Positions 1 through 9,061 of a stretch of DNA of 64,000 nucleotides are shown piece after piece. The DNA is from Spirosoma foliorum. GTDB lineage: Bacteria; Bacteroidota; Bacteroidia; Cytophagales; Spirosomataceae. The stretch's first letter is position 1. Each line of letters starts with the position of its first letter. Location of the stretch: NCBI RefSeq assembly GCF_014117325.1, contig NZ_CP059732.1, positions 3,485,001 through 3,549,000 on the forward strand, read 5' to 3'. The notes below the pieces were generated by a model. That model saw only the letters and a list, made by a program, of their open reading frames with translations, ran no database searches and was not told where the DNA came from. The position numbers and the translations under genes were made by a program.

Positions 1-939
1 ATTTACAATTACTTAAACCCTGTCCTCAAGGCGAAGAAACTGTTCTTTATCCAGCCTGCGGTATCGGGTTGGGGCCATATTTACCCCGCTGCCGATTATA
101 CCTACGAGAACATAAATCTCTGCCTGAAAGCAGGAATCAAACACAATACGCTGGGGTTTATTACGTCGGTCTGGACGGATTCTGTCGAGCCCCTTGTGCG
201 GGCATCCTGGCTGTTCATGGCCTATGGCTGCATCGCGGCCTGGCAGGGCACCGTGTCCGACAAGACTACCTTTACCGGCCAGTATGCCGCCGTAACCTAC
301 CCTGCTGTAGCTAAGGATATGCAGGCTGCTTTCGACCACATTGCCAAAGCGGGTCAGTTTCTTGAAAAATGTCTCGGTAAGAACACCCAAAGCCTGCCCC
401 GTGGCACACTGGTCGAGAGTTGGTCGAATCCGTTTTCGGCCTACTATCTAGCCAACACCACCGAACACAAAACTGATTTTGAGCAGGTCCGTATTCAGAC
501 AGAAGAAGCGCAGGCAAGGCTGATTAGCGCGCTTCAGCAGGCCACCCCTTCCGACACCAGTTTCATTCAGAGCATGCTGTTATCGGCACGGCTGATCAAT
601 TATTCTGCCAGTCGATTTTTATGGGCGAAAGCCATTACCGATCGCTGGAACGACGGGATGATAGCCTCAACGAAGGATGATTACGTATTCTATGATCTGA
701 CCTACCCTTGTCATAGCCTGTTGGTCGATGCGATGGACGAGACCGGCGAACTGAAACAAGCCTATGCCCAAGCCTGGAACGCCGAAAACATGCCGTATCG
801 ACTAAACACCATACTGGGCCGCTTCGACGTCGATTTTGGCCTCTGGCGAAAACTGCATTTGAAACTGCTGGACTATAAGATTCAGAAAAAGACCGAGCCC
901 CTGAAATCCTTCGAGTTAATGTTTACTCCAGACTTTTAA
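1..939 (+). CDS. GH20-like beta-N-acetylhexosaminidase, 3' part
   Basis: The reading frame is open from the first base of the window and ends at a TAA, so this is the C-terminal 312 residues of a longer protein whose start lies to the left. The visible part begins with what looks like the last strands of a TIM barrel (a segment around residues 55-80 with the motif GFITSVWTD followed by a hydrophobic helix) and continues into a long helical domain rich in Trp, Lys and Tyr. That arrangement resembles Bacteroidota family 20 hexosaminidases, which release terminal N-acetylhexosamines from glycans. The downstream NagP/NagA/NagB genes support an amino-sugar role. The active-site Asp-Glu pair lies outside the window, so the family call is an inference from the C-terminal part and context. 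Confidence 0.55.
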   Translation: MYNYLNPVLKAKKLFFIQPAVSGWGHIYPAADYTYENINLCLKAGIKHNTLGFITSVWTDSVEPLVRASWLFMAYGCIAAWQGTVSDKTTFTGQYAAVTYPAVAKDMQAAFDHIAKAGQFLEKCLGKNTQSLPRGTLVESWSNPFSAYYLANTTEHKTDFEQVRIQTEEAQARLISALQQATPSDTSFIQSMLLSARLINYSASRFLWAKAITDRWNDGMIASTKDDYVFYDLTYPCHSLLVDAMDETGELKQAYAQAWNAENMPYRLNTILGRFDVDFGLWRKLHLKLLDYKIQKKTEPLKSFELMFTPDF

Positions 940-1030
940 CGAAAAATGGAACGCTGATTTTTATGATGATTATGATTTCTACAATCACTTTTAAATCAAA
1001 GCGATCATAAAGATCAGTGTTCTATTGCGA

Positions 1031-2129
1031 ATGACCATGAACAATAACCTCCAATTCTTAAGCCCTATTGATGGCGATATGCTCCACGCCCGCGATGGCG
1101 TAACAACCGTAGACGGCCTGGAAATCGACGTACAGGTATCGGCTCCAGCATCGCATCAGTTAACTATCAATGGGATCGGGGCGAACTATAAACAGGGCGT
1201 TTTTTCGGGAAAGGTCCGTTTAAGTCAATTCGACAATACGATTACTGTTCATGACGTCACAACCGATGAAAATAAAGCTATTCGGGTGTACTGGCTGCCG
1301 AATTTTGCGGGTCATTATCGGCTGTCGATTGACGATAACATCTGGTTTCTGCGGGATATTTATCAACAACAGGGCAACTACCAGTCGCTATTCGACAATC
1401 CCTATCTGGGCTTTTTGAAGAAAATACATTTGGCTTACGGCACCAAAATTCACCTCAACCTTTTTTATCAGACCGACGGATTCAACCTGTCGCAGTTTCC
1501 CGACCGTTTCAAAGCGGAATGGCAGGCCAACGCCGACTGGCTTCGACTGAGTTTCCATGCCTGGGGTGAATTTCCAGACAAGCCTTACCAGCAAGCCGGT
1601 TACGAGCAGGTAGCCCAGGATTGCGCCATCGTGAAAGAGCAGATTCAACGGTTTGCGGGTGAGGCTGTTATGGGACCTGTTACAACCCTTCACTGGGGCG
1701 AAGCGACGGTCGAAGGTTCACGAGCCTTACGCGACGCGGGATACATTGGCCAATTGGGATACTTCAACGTTGACGATGAGTTGCCACCGGTTTCCTACTA
1801 TCTCGATGTAGCGCAGCGTCGGCACATGAAAAAACGGTTTGTCTGGCACGATAATCAGGAAGACATCACGTTCATTCGGAGCAGTATTGTACTCGACAAA
1901 ACAGAGCTTCCTGACATTGTTCCATACCTGGACAACTACGAGAATCAACCCTCGGGCCTCCCCCCCTTTCGTTGATTTACTCGTACACGAACAATATTTC
2001 TACCCATTCTACGAAGCCTACCAACCCGACTTCTTCAATCGTATTCTGACAGCGATAAAATGGGCTACTGTAAAAGGCTATAAACCTGCCTTTTTAGGCG
2101 ATGCACTATTTAATGGACTAGCAATGTAG
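1031..2129 (+). pseudogene. Frameshifted deacetylase-like protein
   Basis: A 5' part (1031 to a TGA ending at 1975) and a 3' part in the next frame (to TAG at 2127-2129) read as one protein of about 365 residues if one C is dropped from the run of seven C at 1960-1966. The joined junction reads PSGLPPFVDLLVHEQYFYP without a break. The N-terminal 80 residues look like a beta-sandwich; the rest, with motifs such as FHAWGEFP and HWGEATVEGSRALRDAGY, is reminiscent of the NodB/polysaccharide-deacetylase fold, but I cannot name the family with certainty. No signal peptide is visible. The ATG at 1031 or 1037 is preferred over the TTG at 1025. The lesion could be a true frameshift or a homopolymer sequencing error. 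Confidence 0.6.
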
Positions 2130-2215
2130 CGTGGACGTCTCGTCCGCGTAGCCGAAGGCTAAGTTGAAATTGCTTTTTTTAGCCTTCGGTTACGCGGACG
2201 AGACGTCCACGCTAC
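2126..2215. repeat. GTAGCG-type palindrome
   Basis: Two arms of about 35 bases, starting GTAGCGTGGACGTCTCG and ending with its near-perfect reverse complement, surround a T-rich loop. The stop codon of the preceding frameshifted gene (TAG 2127-2129) is made by the first bases of the left arm. The transcript would form a very strong hairpin. It belongs to the family that also occurs at 4762, 12898, 21736, 24191 and 29903. Confidence 0.85.
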
Positions 2216-2241
2216 GTCACTACAATACACACAAAACGAAC

Positions 2242-3663
2242 ATGGAAAACAATAGACGAAATTTCTTAAAAACAGCCGGACTAAGCGGATTAAGTCTGGT
2301 AGCGGCTAGTCCATTTTCGGCCTATGCGTCTACCACTAAAGAACTGGAAACTATTGGCGAGCAGGCCAGCAAAATACGCTCTCAAGTCTTCAATATGAGT
2401 GGCTATGCAGCCCCCAAGCTGGATGTTGTTCGCGTTGGTTTCGTAGGAATTGGCAACCGGGGCATGGGAGCCGTTGAACGACTGAATCAAATTGAGGGCG
2501 TTGAGATAAAAGCGCTTTGTGATCTTCGACCAGAGCGGGTGAATCTGGCGCTGAAGAAAATTGAAGCGAACGGCCACCGCCCTCAATTGTATTCGGGGAG
2601 TGCGGATGCCTGGAAAAAACTCTGCGAACGCACCGACCTCGACCTTATTTATATCGTAACGCCCTGGGCATTGCATACGCCCATTGCGGTATTTTCCATG
2701 AACCATGGCAAGCATGTGTGCGTGGAAGTACCAGCCGCCAAAACGCTCGAAGAATGCTGGCAGTTGATCGAAACATCGGAGCGCACTAAAAAGCATTGCA
2801 TGATGACCGAAAACTGCTGCTATGACTTCACCGAGTTGCTCACCCTAAACATGGCACGGCACGGTTTCTTCGGCGAAATAGCACATTGCGAAGCCGCCTA
2901 TATCCATAATTTACAAGAGCTTGTCTTCTCGAAAGAACACTTTTACCAGATGTGGGAATTAGAGGAGATGTACAAACGCACGGGCAATCTTTACCCAACT
3001 CACGGATTAGGGCCCGTTTGCCAGGTACTAAATATCAATCGGGGGGATCAGATGGATTATCTCGTCTCCATGTCGAGCAATGATTTTGTGCTGGGTAATC
3101 TGGCGAAAGAACTGGCAGCCAAAGACGATTTTTACAAACCGTACGTGGGTAAGCCTTTCAATGGCAACATGAGTACCACCACCATCCGAACCAAAAAGGG
3201 CAAGACCATTATGGTTCAGTACGATGTTTCCTCACCACGACCATATTCTCGAATCCAGCTGGTTAGCGGCACCAAAGGCGTTGCGTTAAAATACCCTGAA
3301 CCCGCCCGCTACTCCACCGGCCATGAGTGGATGAATGAGAAAGAAATTAAAGAACTTGAAGAAAAATACATGCCGCCTATCGTCAAGAAAATGGGCGATA
3401 TCGCCAAGAACGTAGGCGGTCACGGTGGGATGGATTTCCTGATGGACTGGCGAACCATCGACTGTCTTCGGAACGGCTTACCGCTCGATCAGGATGTGTA
3501 TGATGCCGCTTTGTGGAGTTCGGTTGGGCCGCTAAGTGCGTGGTCGGTGGCGCACCGATCCAACTCAATTGATGTCCCCGACTTTACGGGTGGAGCCTGG
3601 CAAAAAAATAAACCCGTCGATATTTCGATGAGCAAAGGCGGCACTACGCAGGCGAAAGTATAA
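2242..3663 (+). CDS. GH109-like Gfo/Idh/MocA protein, Tat-exported
   Basis: This 473-residue protein opens with a twin-arginine signal (NRRNFLKTAG, residues 4-13) followed by a hydrophobic stretch to about residue 30. A Rossmann motif VGFVGIGNRGMG lies near residues 65-76, and the NAD-dependent GH109 style continues through TENCCYDFTELLTLNMARHGFFGEI and GNLYPTHGLGP. GH109 enzymes cleave alpha-N-acetylgalactosaminides through a redox-assisted mechanism with tightly bound NAD, which suits folding in the cytoplasm and Tat export. The ATG at 2242 is chosen because an upstream in-frame start (2164) would put palindrome-encoded residues before the signal. Substrate is not proven by sequence; a related exported sugar oxidoreductase is the alternative. 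Confidence 0.8.
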   Translation: MENNRRNFLKTAGLSGLSLVAASPFSAYASTTKELETIGEQASKIRSQVFNMSGYAAPKLDVVRVGFVGIGNRGMGAVERLNQIEGVEIKALCDLRPERVNLALKKIEANGHRPQLYSGSADAWKKLCERTDLDLIYIVTPWALHTPIAVFSMNHGKHVCVEVPAAKTLEECWQLIETSERTKKHCMMTENCCYDFTELLTLNMARHGFFGEIAHCEAAYIHNLQELVFSKEHFYQMWELEEMYKRTGNLYPTHGLGPVCQVLNINRGDQMDYLVSMSSNDFVLGNLAKELAAKDDFYKPYVGKPFNGNMSTTTIRTKKGKTIMVQYDVSSPRPYSRIQLVSGTKGVALKYPEPARYSTGHEWMNEKEIKELEEKYMPPIVKKMGDIAKNVGGHGGMDFLMDWRTIDCLRNGLPLDQDVYDAALWSSVGPLSAWSVAHRSNSIDVPDFTGGAWQKNKPVDISMSKGGTTQAKV

Positions 3664-3676
3664 TGGTTTATTTTTA

Positions 3677-3712
3677 GCCGTGATGTCGGGTTTAAGAACC
3701 CGACTCCACGGC
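3677..3712. terminator. Intergenic hairpin after GH109-like gene
   Basis: A compact hairpin, GCCGTG...GTCGGGTTT with loop AAG and its complement, follows the GH109-like stop codon by 13 bases. The inner core GTCGGGTT/AACCCGAC is the same word used in the composite arrays at 7629 and 18306, so it is both a plausible terminator or mRNA-stabilising hairpin and a member of a dispersed family. Confidence 0.6.
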
Positions 3713-3757
3713 ATATCTCTACTACCAACCCAACTGCATCAGTAAAAACCTAACGTC

Positions 3758-4765
3758 ATGAATCCAGCATCCAGTCGAAGAACATTTTTGAAACATACGT
3801 CGCAGGGTTGCGCGGCTTTGCTGTTGGCCCCCACGCTACTTCAAGCCAGACCAACGACGGCAACTGGCAAACGGGTGGGAATCATTGGACTGGATACGTC
3901 GCATAGCACCGCTTTTGTGAAAGCGCTCAATGCCCCCGATGCCAATCCTGCTTTTCTGGGCTACAAGGTCGTGGCCGCTTATCCACAGGGAAGTAAAGAT
4001 ATTGAAAGCAGTACCTCGCGCGTTCCGGCCTATACGGAAGAAGTAAAAAAGCAGAACGTCGAAATGGTCACGTCTATCAGCGATTTGCTCAAAAAAGTCG
4101 ATGTGGTGTTGCTCGAAACCAACGATGGGCGCTTGCACCTGGAACAGGCTCTACAGGTATTGAAAGCAGGCAAGCGGGTGTTCATCGACAAACCGATTGC
4201 GGCTTCGTTGTCGGATGCCATTGCCATTTTTGACGCATCTAAGAAATACAACATTCCGCTTTTTTCGGCCTCGTCCCTTCGGCACATCAAAGGCATTGAA
4301 AAAGTCGATAAAAGCCAGGTCGTGGGTGCCGATACTTTTAGTCCGGCTGTCCTCGAAAAGACCCACCCAGACTTTTACTGGTATGGTATTCATGGCGTTG
4401 AAACGCTGTACACCGTCATGGGGACGGGTTGCAAACAGGTGGTTCGCGTGCATACCGACGGCACCGATATTATTGTGGGAACGTGGGCCAATGGACGCGT
4501 AGGCACCGTTCGCGGTACACGTACAGGAAAGCATGATTACGGCGGTACGGTGTTTACCCAAACGGGCAACCTGGTGTTGGGTCCCTACGGTGGCTATGAA
4601 CCCTTGTTACAGGACATTATCACCTATTACGAAACCGGCGAAGTACCCGTTACACCCGAAGAAACCATCGAAATTTTCGCCTTTATGGAAGCCGCCGATG
4701 AAAGTAAACGTCGCGGAGGGGCTGCCGTTACCCTCGAAAGTGTTCTGGCTAAAGCGAAGAAGTAG
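3758..4765 (+). CDS. Gfo/Idh/MocA oxidoreductase, Tat-exported
   Basis: A 335-residue protein with a twin-arginine signal (SRRTFLKHTS near residues 6-15) and a hydrophobic core ending near residue 30. The nucleotide-binding region reads VGIIGLDTSHSTAFV, a DTSH-type variant rather than the classic GxGxxG, and a DKP motif (FIDKPIAAS, about residue 145) stands in for the EKP catalytic/cofactor motif of the family. It lies between the GH109-like gene and the DegT-like gene on the same strand, so a role in periplasmic sugar oxidation or reduction is likely; the substrate is unknown. Its stop codon TAG (4763-4765) is the start of a palindrome. Confidence 0.75.
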   Translation: MNPASSRRTFLKHTSQGCAALLLAPTLLQARPTTATGKRVGIIGLDTSHSTAFVKALNAPDANPAFLGYKVVAAYPQGSKDIESSTSRVPAYTEEVKKQNVEMVTSISDLLKKVDVVLLETNDGRLHLEQALQVLKAGKRVFIDKPIAASLSDAIAIFDASKKYNIPLFSASSLRHIKGIEKVDKSQVVGADTFSPAVLEKTHPDFYWYGIHGVETLYTVMGTGCKQVVRVHTDGTDIIVGTWANGRVGTVRGTRTGKHDYGGTVFTQTGNLVLGPYGGYEPLLQDIITYYETGEVPVTPEETIEIFAFMEAADESKRRGGAAVTLESVLAKAKK

Positions 4766-4820
4766 CGCGGGTGGAAACCCGCGACTTTTAAGTCCAATTG
4801 CGGGTTTCCACCCGCGCTAC
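4762..4820. repeat. GTAGCGCGGGTGGAAACCCGCG palindrome
   Basis: Outer arms GTAGCGCGGGTGGAAACC and the reverse complement enclose a short spacer; each arm also contains its own small palindrome (GCGGGT..ACCCGC). The left arm supplies the stop codon of the preceding gene. The element at 29903-29960 has nearly identical arms, although it lies between unrelated genes. Confidence 0.85.
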
Positions 4821-4832
4821 AAATCCAACAGT

Positions 4833-6248
4833 ATGGCGCAGTCTAACGTATCAAGAAGAGAGTTTTTAAAACGAAACTCATTAACTGGCCTGGGAGCTAT
4901 GCTACCGGCCTCGTTGCTCACGGATAGTCCGGCACTACCTCCCAGCACTCCGGCAAACGCAGCCACAAAATCAACACCCTTTTCACTGGCAGAACCACCC
5001 GCTCTATTGGGTGGCAAACCCGTACGCACCGCCGAATGGCCAAACTGGCCCTTGTGGAAACCCGAACAGGACGAAAAACAACTGCTGGAAGTAATTCGTA
5101 GCGGCATCTGGTCGCGGGGAAATGTAGTGAGTGAGTTTGAAACCAAATGGGCCACTACCCTCGGTGCCAAACGGTCGCTGGCTGTCGTAAACGGAACCAA
5201 TGCCATCATGACGGCGCTGGCTCAACTGGATATTCGCGGGGGTGATGAAGTATTGGTCCCACCCTACACGTTTATTGGAACGGTAGCCCCTGTTTTGTCG
5301 ACAGGCGCGATGCCGATTTTCGTGGATGTCGATCCGGAAACCTTTCAGATCGACCCAGCGAAAATTGAAGCCAAGATTACGCCCCGGACCAAGGCAATCA
5401 TTCCGGTGCATATTCTGGGATTACCAGCCAACATGCCCCAGATTCTGGCCATCGCGAAAAAGCATAATCTGGCTGTGATTGAGGATGCCTGTCAGGCGCA
5501 CCTGGCCGAGATCAACCATCAGAAAGTGGGGACGTTTGGGCATGCGGGCTGTTTCAGTTTCCAGAATTCCAAGAACCTGGCCATCGGCGAAGGTGGCGCC
5601 ATTGTCAGCAATGACGATGCGTTTATGGATCGTTGTTTTTCGTACCACAACTACGGCAATCCCTATGGCATGCTTTCGGGAGTCATTGGGGCAGGAACCA
5701 TTATTCAGGGCACGAAACTCCGATTAACCGAATATCAGGCAGCCATTGGACTGGCCCAATTAAAGCGACTTGATGCCGAAACCACCACCCGAAACAAAAA
5801 CGCAGCTTATCTGAAAGCAAAAATCAAAAGCATTCCGGGTATTGTTCCGTATAAACTTTACGATGATGTAACGCGGGCCGCTTTCCATCTCTTCCCATTT
5901 CGGTATCAGAAAGAAGCCTTCAAAGGCTTATCGCGCGAGGTGTTTCTAAAAGCACTCACGGCGGAAGGAATTCCCTGCTCGAAAGGGTACGCTACGCTGA
6001 ACAACATGCCCTATCTGGATGACGCGTTCAAATCGAAAAACTTCCAGAAAATGTATCCAAAATCGATGCTGAATTTCAAGAGCTATGTCGAGCAGAACCA
6101 TTGTCCGCAAAACGACCGATTATGCAATGAGGAGGCCGTTTGGTTCACGCAAAACATGCTACTGGGAACGCAGGCCGATATGGACGAAATTACCAATGCC
6201 ATCGAAAAAATTCATACCCACGCCGATAAACTACTGAGTCAGAAATGA
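4833..6248 (+). CDS. DegT/DnrJ/EryC1-type PLP enzyme with Tat signal
   Basis: The 471-residue product has a twin-arginine signal (SRREFLKRNS, residues 7-16), a Pro/Ala-rich linker and then a complete fold-type I PLP domain of the DegT/AHBA-synthase family. The Schiff-base lysine is K247 in NSKNLAIGEGG, and the ring-contacting Asp is in IEDACQAH (D218). Members transfer amino groups to keto-sugars or act as dehydratases. Such enzymes are normally cytoplasmic; a Tat signal implies export of a cofactor-loaded protein. It overlaps the next gene by four bases (ATGA), so the two are probably co-translated. The ATG at 4833 is used because upstream codons run through the palindrome and the previous gene. 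Substrate is unknown. Confidence 0.85.
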   Translation: MAQSNVSRREFLKRNSLTGLGAMLPASLLTDSPALPPSTPANAATKSTPFSLAEPPALLGGKPVRTAEWPNWPLWKPEQDEKQLLEVIRSGIWSRGNVVSEFETKWATTLGAKRSLAVVNGTNAIMTALAQLDIRGGDEVLVPPYTFIGTVAPVLSTGAMPIFVDVDPETFQIDPAKIEAKITPRTKAIIPVHILGLPANMPQILAIAKKHNLAVIEDACQAHLAEINHQKVGTFGHAGCFSFQNSKNLAIGEGGAIVSNDDAFMDRCFSYHNYGNPYGMLSGVIGAGTIIQGTKLRLTEYQAAIGLAQLKRLDAETTTRNKNAAYLKAKIKSIPGIVPYKLYDDVTRAAFHLFPFRYQKEAFKGLSREVFLKALTAEGIPCSKGYATLNNMPYLDDAFKSKNFQKMYPKSMLNFKSYVEQNHCPQNDRLCNEEAVWFTQNMLLGTQADMDEITNAIEKIHTHADKLLSQK

Positions 6249-7606
6249 GAAATCGATTGGGCTTCGCGTGGTTAATATGGCTAGGCTTTTTGATTCCTGG
6301 CTATGTGGTGGGCAAGGGCTGGAAGGCTGGAACGGCCAGGGTGATTATTACACCCAAGGAGCCACAATGGCAGGCAGGCTATGCCTCGCGCACCCACGCT
6401 GCCGACGGAAAACTGCACGACTTATGGGCCAAGGCGCTGGCGCTGGAAGACGAAACCGGAACGCGCGTTGTATTAGTTACTACCGATATGCTTGGCTTCC
6501 CTAAAGCCATGTCGGACCGGATTCGGGAGCGACTGAACAGCCAGTTTGGCTTGGCCAAAGCCCAGATCATTCTCAACAGTTCGCATACCCACTCCGGGCC
6601 TGTATTGGACTACGCCCTTCAGGATATTTATCCTCTCGACGCAAAGGAGCAGAGGAAAATTGATCAGTATTCGCACTGGCTGGAAACGAAGATCGTCAGC
6701 CTGGTTGGTCAGGCATTGAAGACGCTAGAACCCGTTGAATTGTTCTCCCAAAATGGAGTCACGCGGTTTCAGGTCAATCGGCGCAACAACAAAGAAGGGG
6801 CTCTACTAGAACAAACGGAGTTGAAAGGCCCTAACGATTATGCTGTACCGGTGATCAAGATTGTCGATGCCAAAGGAAAGCTCAAAACCATTGTGTTCGG
6901 ATACGCCTGCCACCCTACGGTTCTGGATTTATACCAGTGGTCGGGCGATTATGTCGGCTTTGCTCAACTGGAGTTGGAGAAAACGCATCCCGGCGTAACA
7001 GCGATGTTCTTTCAGGGAGCAGCTGGCGACCAGAATCCATTACCCCGTCGTACGATACCGCTGGCCCGTCAGTACGGGCAGGAATTGGCTGCTGCTGTGG
7101 ATCGTGTACTCGATGAACCGATGCGCAATCTGACGCCCCAGGTTCGTACAGCCTATTCGGAGATTGACCTTCCGCTTTCGGCTCCGCCATCCGAAGCTGA
7201 ATTAACAAAGACGATTCAGGAAAACGAAGGCTATCTTAAACGTTGGGCAACGCGTATGCTGGCCGAAAAGAAGCAAGGGAAAGTCCCTATCAGCCGGTAT
7301 GCTTATCCATTACAAATCTGGCAGTTAGGCACCCAATCCATCCTGAGTTTTGGTGGCGAACTGGTTATCCAATATGCAATCGACTGCAAAAAACGCTTCG
7401 GGCAGGATATTTTCGTTATGGGCTACTCCAACGATGTCATGGGCTATATTCCTTCGACCACAATTTTACAGGAAGGCGGCTACGAGGGCGCTTCGTCGCA
7501 GATGGTATATGGGCTACCCAGTGTCTGGGCACCCGATGTCCCGGCCATGATTTACCAGGAAATAAACCGACTCGCCGATCAGGTGGGCCTGCCTAAACTA
7601 AATTGA
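6245..7606 (+). CDS. Neutral ceramidase-like exported hydrolase
   Basis: A 453-residue protein with a hydrophobic N-terminal signal (about residues 4-22) followed by a domain like the N-terminal part of neutral/alkaline ceramidases. Recognisable pieces are the Zn-site motif NSSHTHSGP (about residue 110), FGYACHPTVL and FFQGAAGDQNP. Ceramidases hydrolyse the amide of ceramide; short bacterial relatives like this lack the C-terminal immunoglobulin-like domain and their substrates are mostly untested. Since it is translationally coupled to the DegT-like gene inside an amino-sugar locus, an amide-linked N-acyl sugar is an equally reasonable substrate. Start ATG overlaps the preceding TGA. Confidence 0.7.
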   Translation: MRNRLGFAWLIWLGFLIPGYVVGKGWKAGTARVIITPKEPQWQAGYASRTHAADGKLHDLWAKALALEDETGTRVVLVTTDMLGFPKAMSDRIRERLNSQFGLAKAQIILNSSHTHSGPVLDYALQDIYPLDAKEQRKIDQYSHWLETKIVSLVGQALKTLEPVELFSQNGVTRFQVNRRNNKEGALLEQTELKGPNDYAVPVIKIVDAKGKLKTIVFGYACHPTVLDLYQWSGDYVGFAQLELEKTHPGVTAMFFQGAAGDQNPLPRRTIPLARQYGQELAAAVDRVLDEPMRNLTPQVRTAYSEIDLPLSAPPSEAELTKTIQENEGYLKRWATRMLAEKKQGKVPISRYAYPLQIWQLGTQSILSFGGELVIQYAIDCKKRFGQDIFVMGYSNDVMGYIPSTTILQEGGYEGASSQMVYGLPSVWAPDVPAMIYQEINRLADQVGLPKLN

Positions 7607-7628
7607 TTCTCATGGGACGCATGCCGTG

Positions 7629-7731
7629 AGGTCAGGTTCTCAAACCTGACCTGATAGGTTTCTCAAAACCTACTGACAGAACAGCACGAGGTTTTGAGAA
7701 ACCTCACGTGTCGGATTCTTAAATCCGACAC
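7629..7731. repeat. Composite array of four small hairpins
   Basis: Four successive palindromes fill the gap between the ceramidase-like gene and the next gene: AGGTCAGGTT/AACCTGACCT (7629-7652), TAGGTTTCTCAAAACCTA (7655-7672), GAGGTTTTGAGAAACCTC (7688-7705) and GTGTCGGATT/AATCCGACAC (7708-7731). The second and third also pair with each other. The centres share words such as TTCTCAA and TTCTTAA, also used in the array at 18176-18461. Confidence 0.8.
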
Positions 7732-7754
7732 CACAGCCACTAACAAAAATAACA

Positions 7755-9059
7755 ATGACTTTAGTCAACGAAACCCACGTGCCTACCTCTTCGTTAACCG
7801 CTACACCCTACTACTCAGGCTTCCCGCTCGCGCACGATACGTACAACGCGATCACGGCCGCCAGCAACGGAAAAATCTACTACGTGCTTTGTTCCGAATC
7901 GTACGAGCAAGGTGGTCAACTCTATGTATATGATCCCTCGACCGACAGTACCGAATGGCTAGCTGATTTAACAGACATCTGTGGCGAAACCCATGCCAAT
8001 GCCATTCCACAAGGCAAAAGCCACGTTCGGTTTTACGAGAGTAATGGCAAGCTGTATTTCGCTACGCACATTGGCGTGTACGAAATGATCGACGGGATGG
8101 AGCGGTTGCCGCTGCAGGCACCGAATGGCAAAAATCTCTACCCCGGCGGGCACTTTGTCTCCTACGATTTAACGACAGGCGCATTCGAAAATCTGGCCAT
8201 TGCGCCCGAAGGCGAAGGAATTCTGACCATGACCATCGACAAAGAGCGTGGGTATTTGTACGGCATCACCTGGCCGCTAGGCTATTTCATCCAGTATGAT
8301 TGTCAGACCAATACGCTCAAGACAATTGACCTCGTTTCGGCCAAGGGAGAAGCCGGGATTCCGGGGGATGACTACCGGGTATTGTGTCGATCTATGTTTG
8401 TTGATCCGCGCGATGGCGCCGTTTATTTCTCCACTTCCGAAGGGGATATTTTCACCTATCAACCTGAGATAGACCGCTTGAGTAAACTCCCCGATGTCGA
8501 TTTACGGCTCGACTACTTCGGAAAATATGACCCAACGCACCCCGGTAGTATGGGCTACAACTGGCGCAAAATATTCTGGTACGCTCCCGAGGAAGTGGCC
8601 TATGGCATTCATGGCAATTCGGGCTATCTGTTCAGGTTCGACCCTCGTCGGCAACATATTGAACTAGTCGAACGACTTACCTCAGAGCCATCTCGAAAAA
8701 GTGGCATGTTCGATCAGTTCAGCTATGGCTATCTGGGCTTTCAGCTAGGGCCAGATCAGGAGACTATTTATTACCTCACGGGCGGCCCTGTGTATGTCGA
8801 TGGCAAACGGGTAAAGGGCGAAGAGCAGATTGCCAAAGGTGCGGCCAAAGGGCTTGAAAACTTACACCTGGTTACTTTCCATATCCCGAGCCGGACTTAC
8901 ACGGACCACGGCCCCATTTTTTATGCCGATGGGAATCGCCCAACCTATGTCAACTCGATTGCCATTGGGGCGGATGAATCGGTGTATACACTAGCCCGCT
9001 TTGAACACGAAGGGCATGAAATTCAGGATTTAGTTAAAATTTATTTTCGACAGGATTAA
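7755..9059 (+). CDS. Beta-propeller protein without signal peptide
   Basis: A 434-residue protein with repeated blade-like segments (for example GKIYYVLCSESY, GKLYFATHIGVYEM, GYLYGITWPLGYF, GAVYFSTSEGDIF and ETIYYLTGGPVYV), each ending in aromatic-rich strands typical of a six- or seven-bladed propeller. I do not recognise catalytic residues. No signal peptide is visible, unlike its neighbours, so it may act in the cytoplasm or the start may be misjudged; ATG 7755 is the first plausible codon after the hairpin array. It ends two bases before the next gene, so both are surely in one transcript. Function is unassigned; sugar-lactone or oligosaccharide binding would fit the locus. Confidence 0.6.
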   Translation: MTLVNETHVPTSSLTATPYYSGFPLAHDTYNAITAASNGKIYYVLCSESYEQGGQLYVYDPSTDSTEWLADLTDICGETHANAIPQGKSHVRFYESNGKLYFATHIGVYEMIDGMERLPLQAPNGKNLYPGGHFVSYDLTTGAFENLAIAPEGEGILTMTIDKERGYLYGITWPLGYFIQYDCQTNTLKTIDLVSAKGEAGIPGDDYRVLCRSMFVDPRDGAVYFSTSEGDIFTYQPEIDRLSKLPDVDLRLDYFGKYDPTHPGSMGYNWRKIFWYAPEEVAYGIHGNSGYLFRFDPRRQHIELVERLTSEPSRKSGMFDQFSYGYLGFQLGPDQETIYYLTGGPVYVDGKRVKGEEQIAKGAAKGLENLHLVTFHIPSRTYTDHGPIFYADGNRPTYVNSIAIGADESVYTLARFEHEGHEIQDLVKIYFRQD

Positions 9060-9061
9060 CT

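Noticed and set aside
196..939. Separate gene starting at ATG 196
   Set aside because: The frame is open from base 1 with family-like sequence upstream of this Met, so it is an internal codon of a gene truncated by the window edge.
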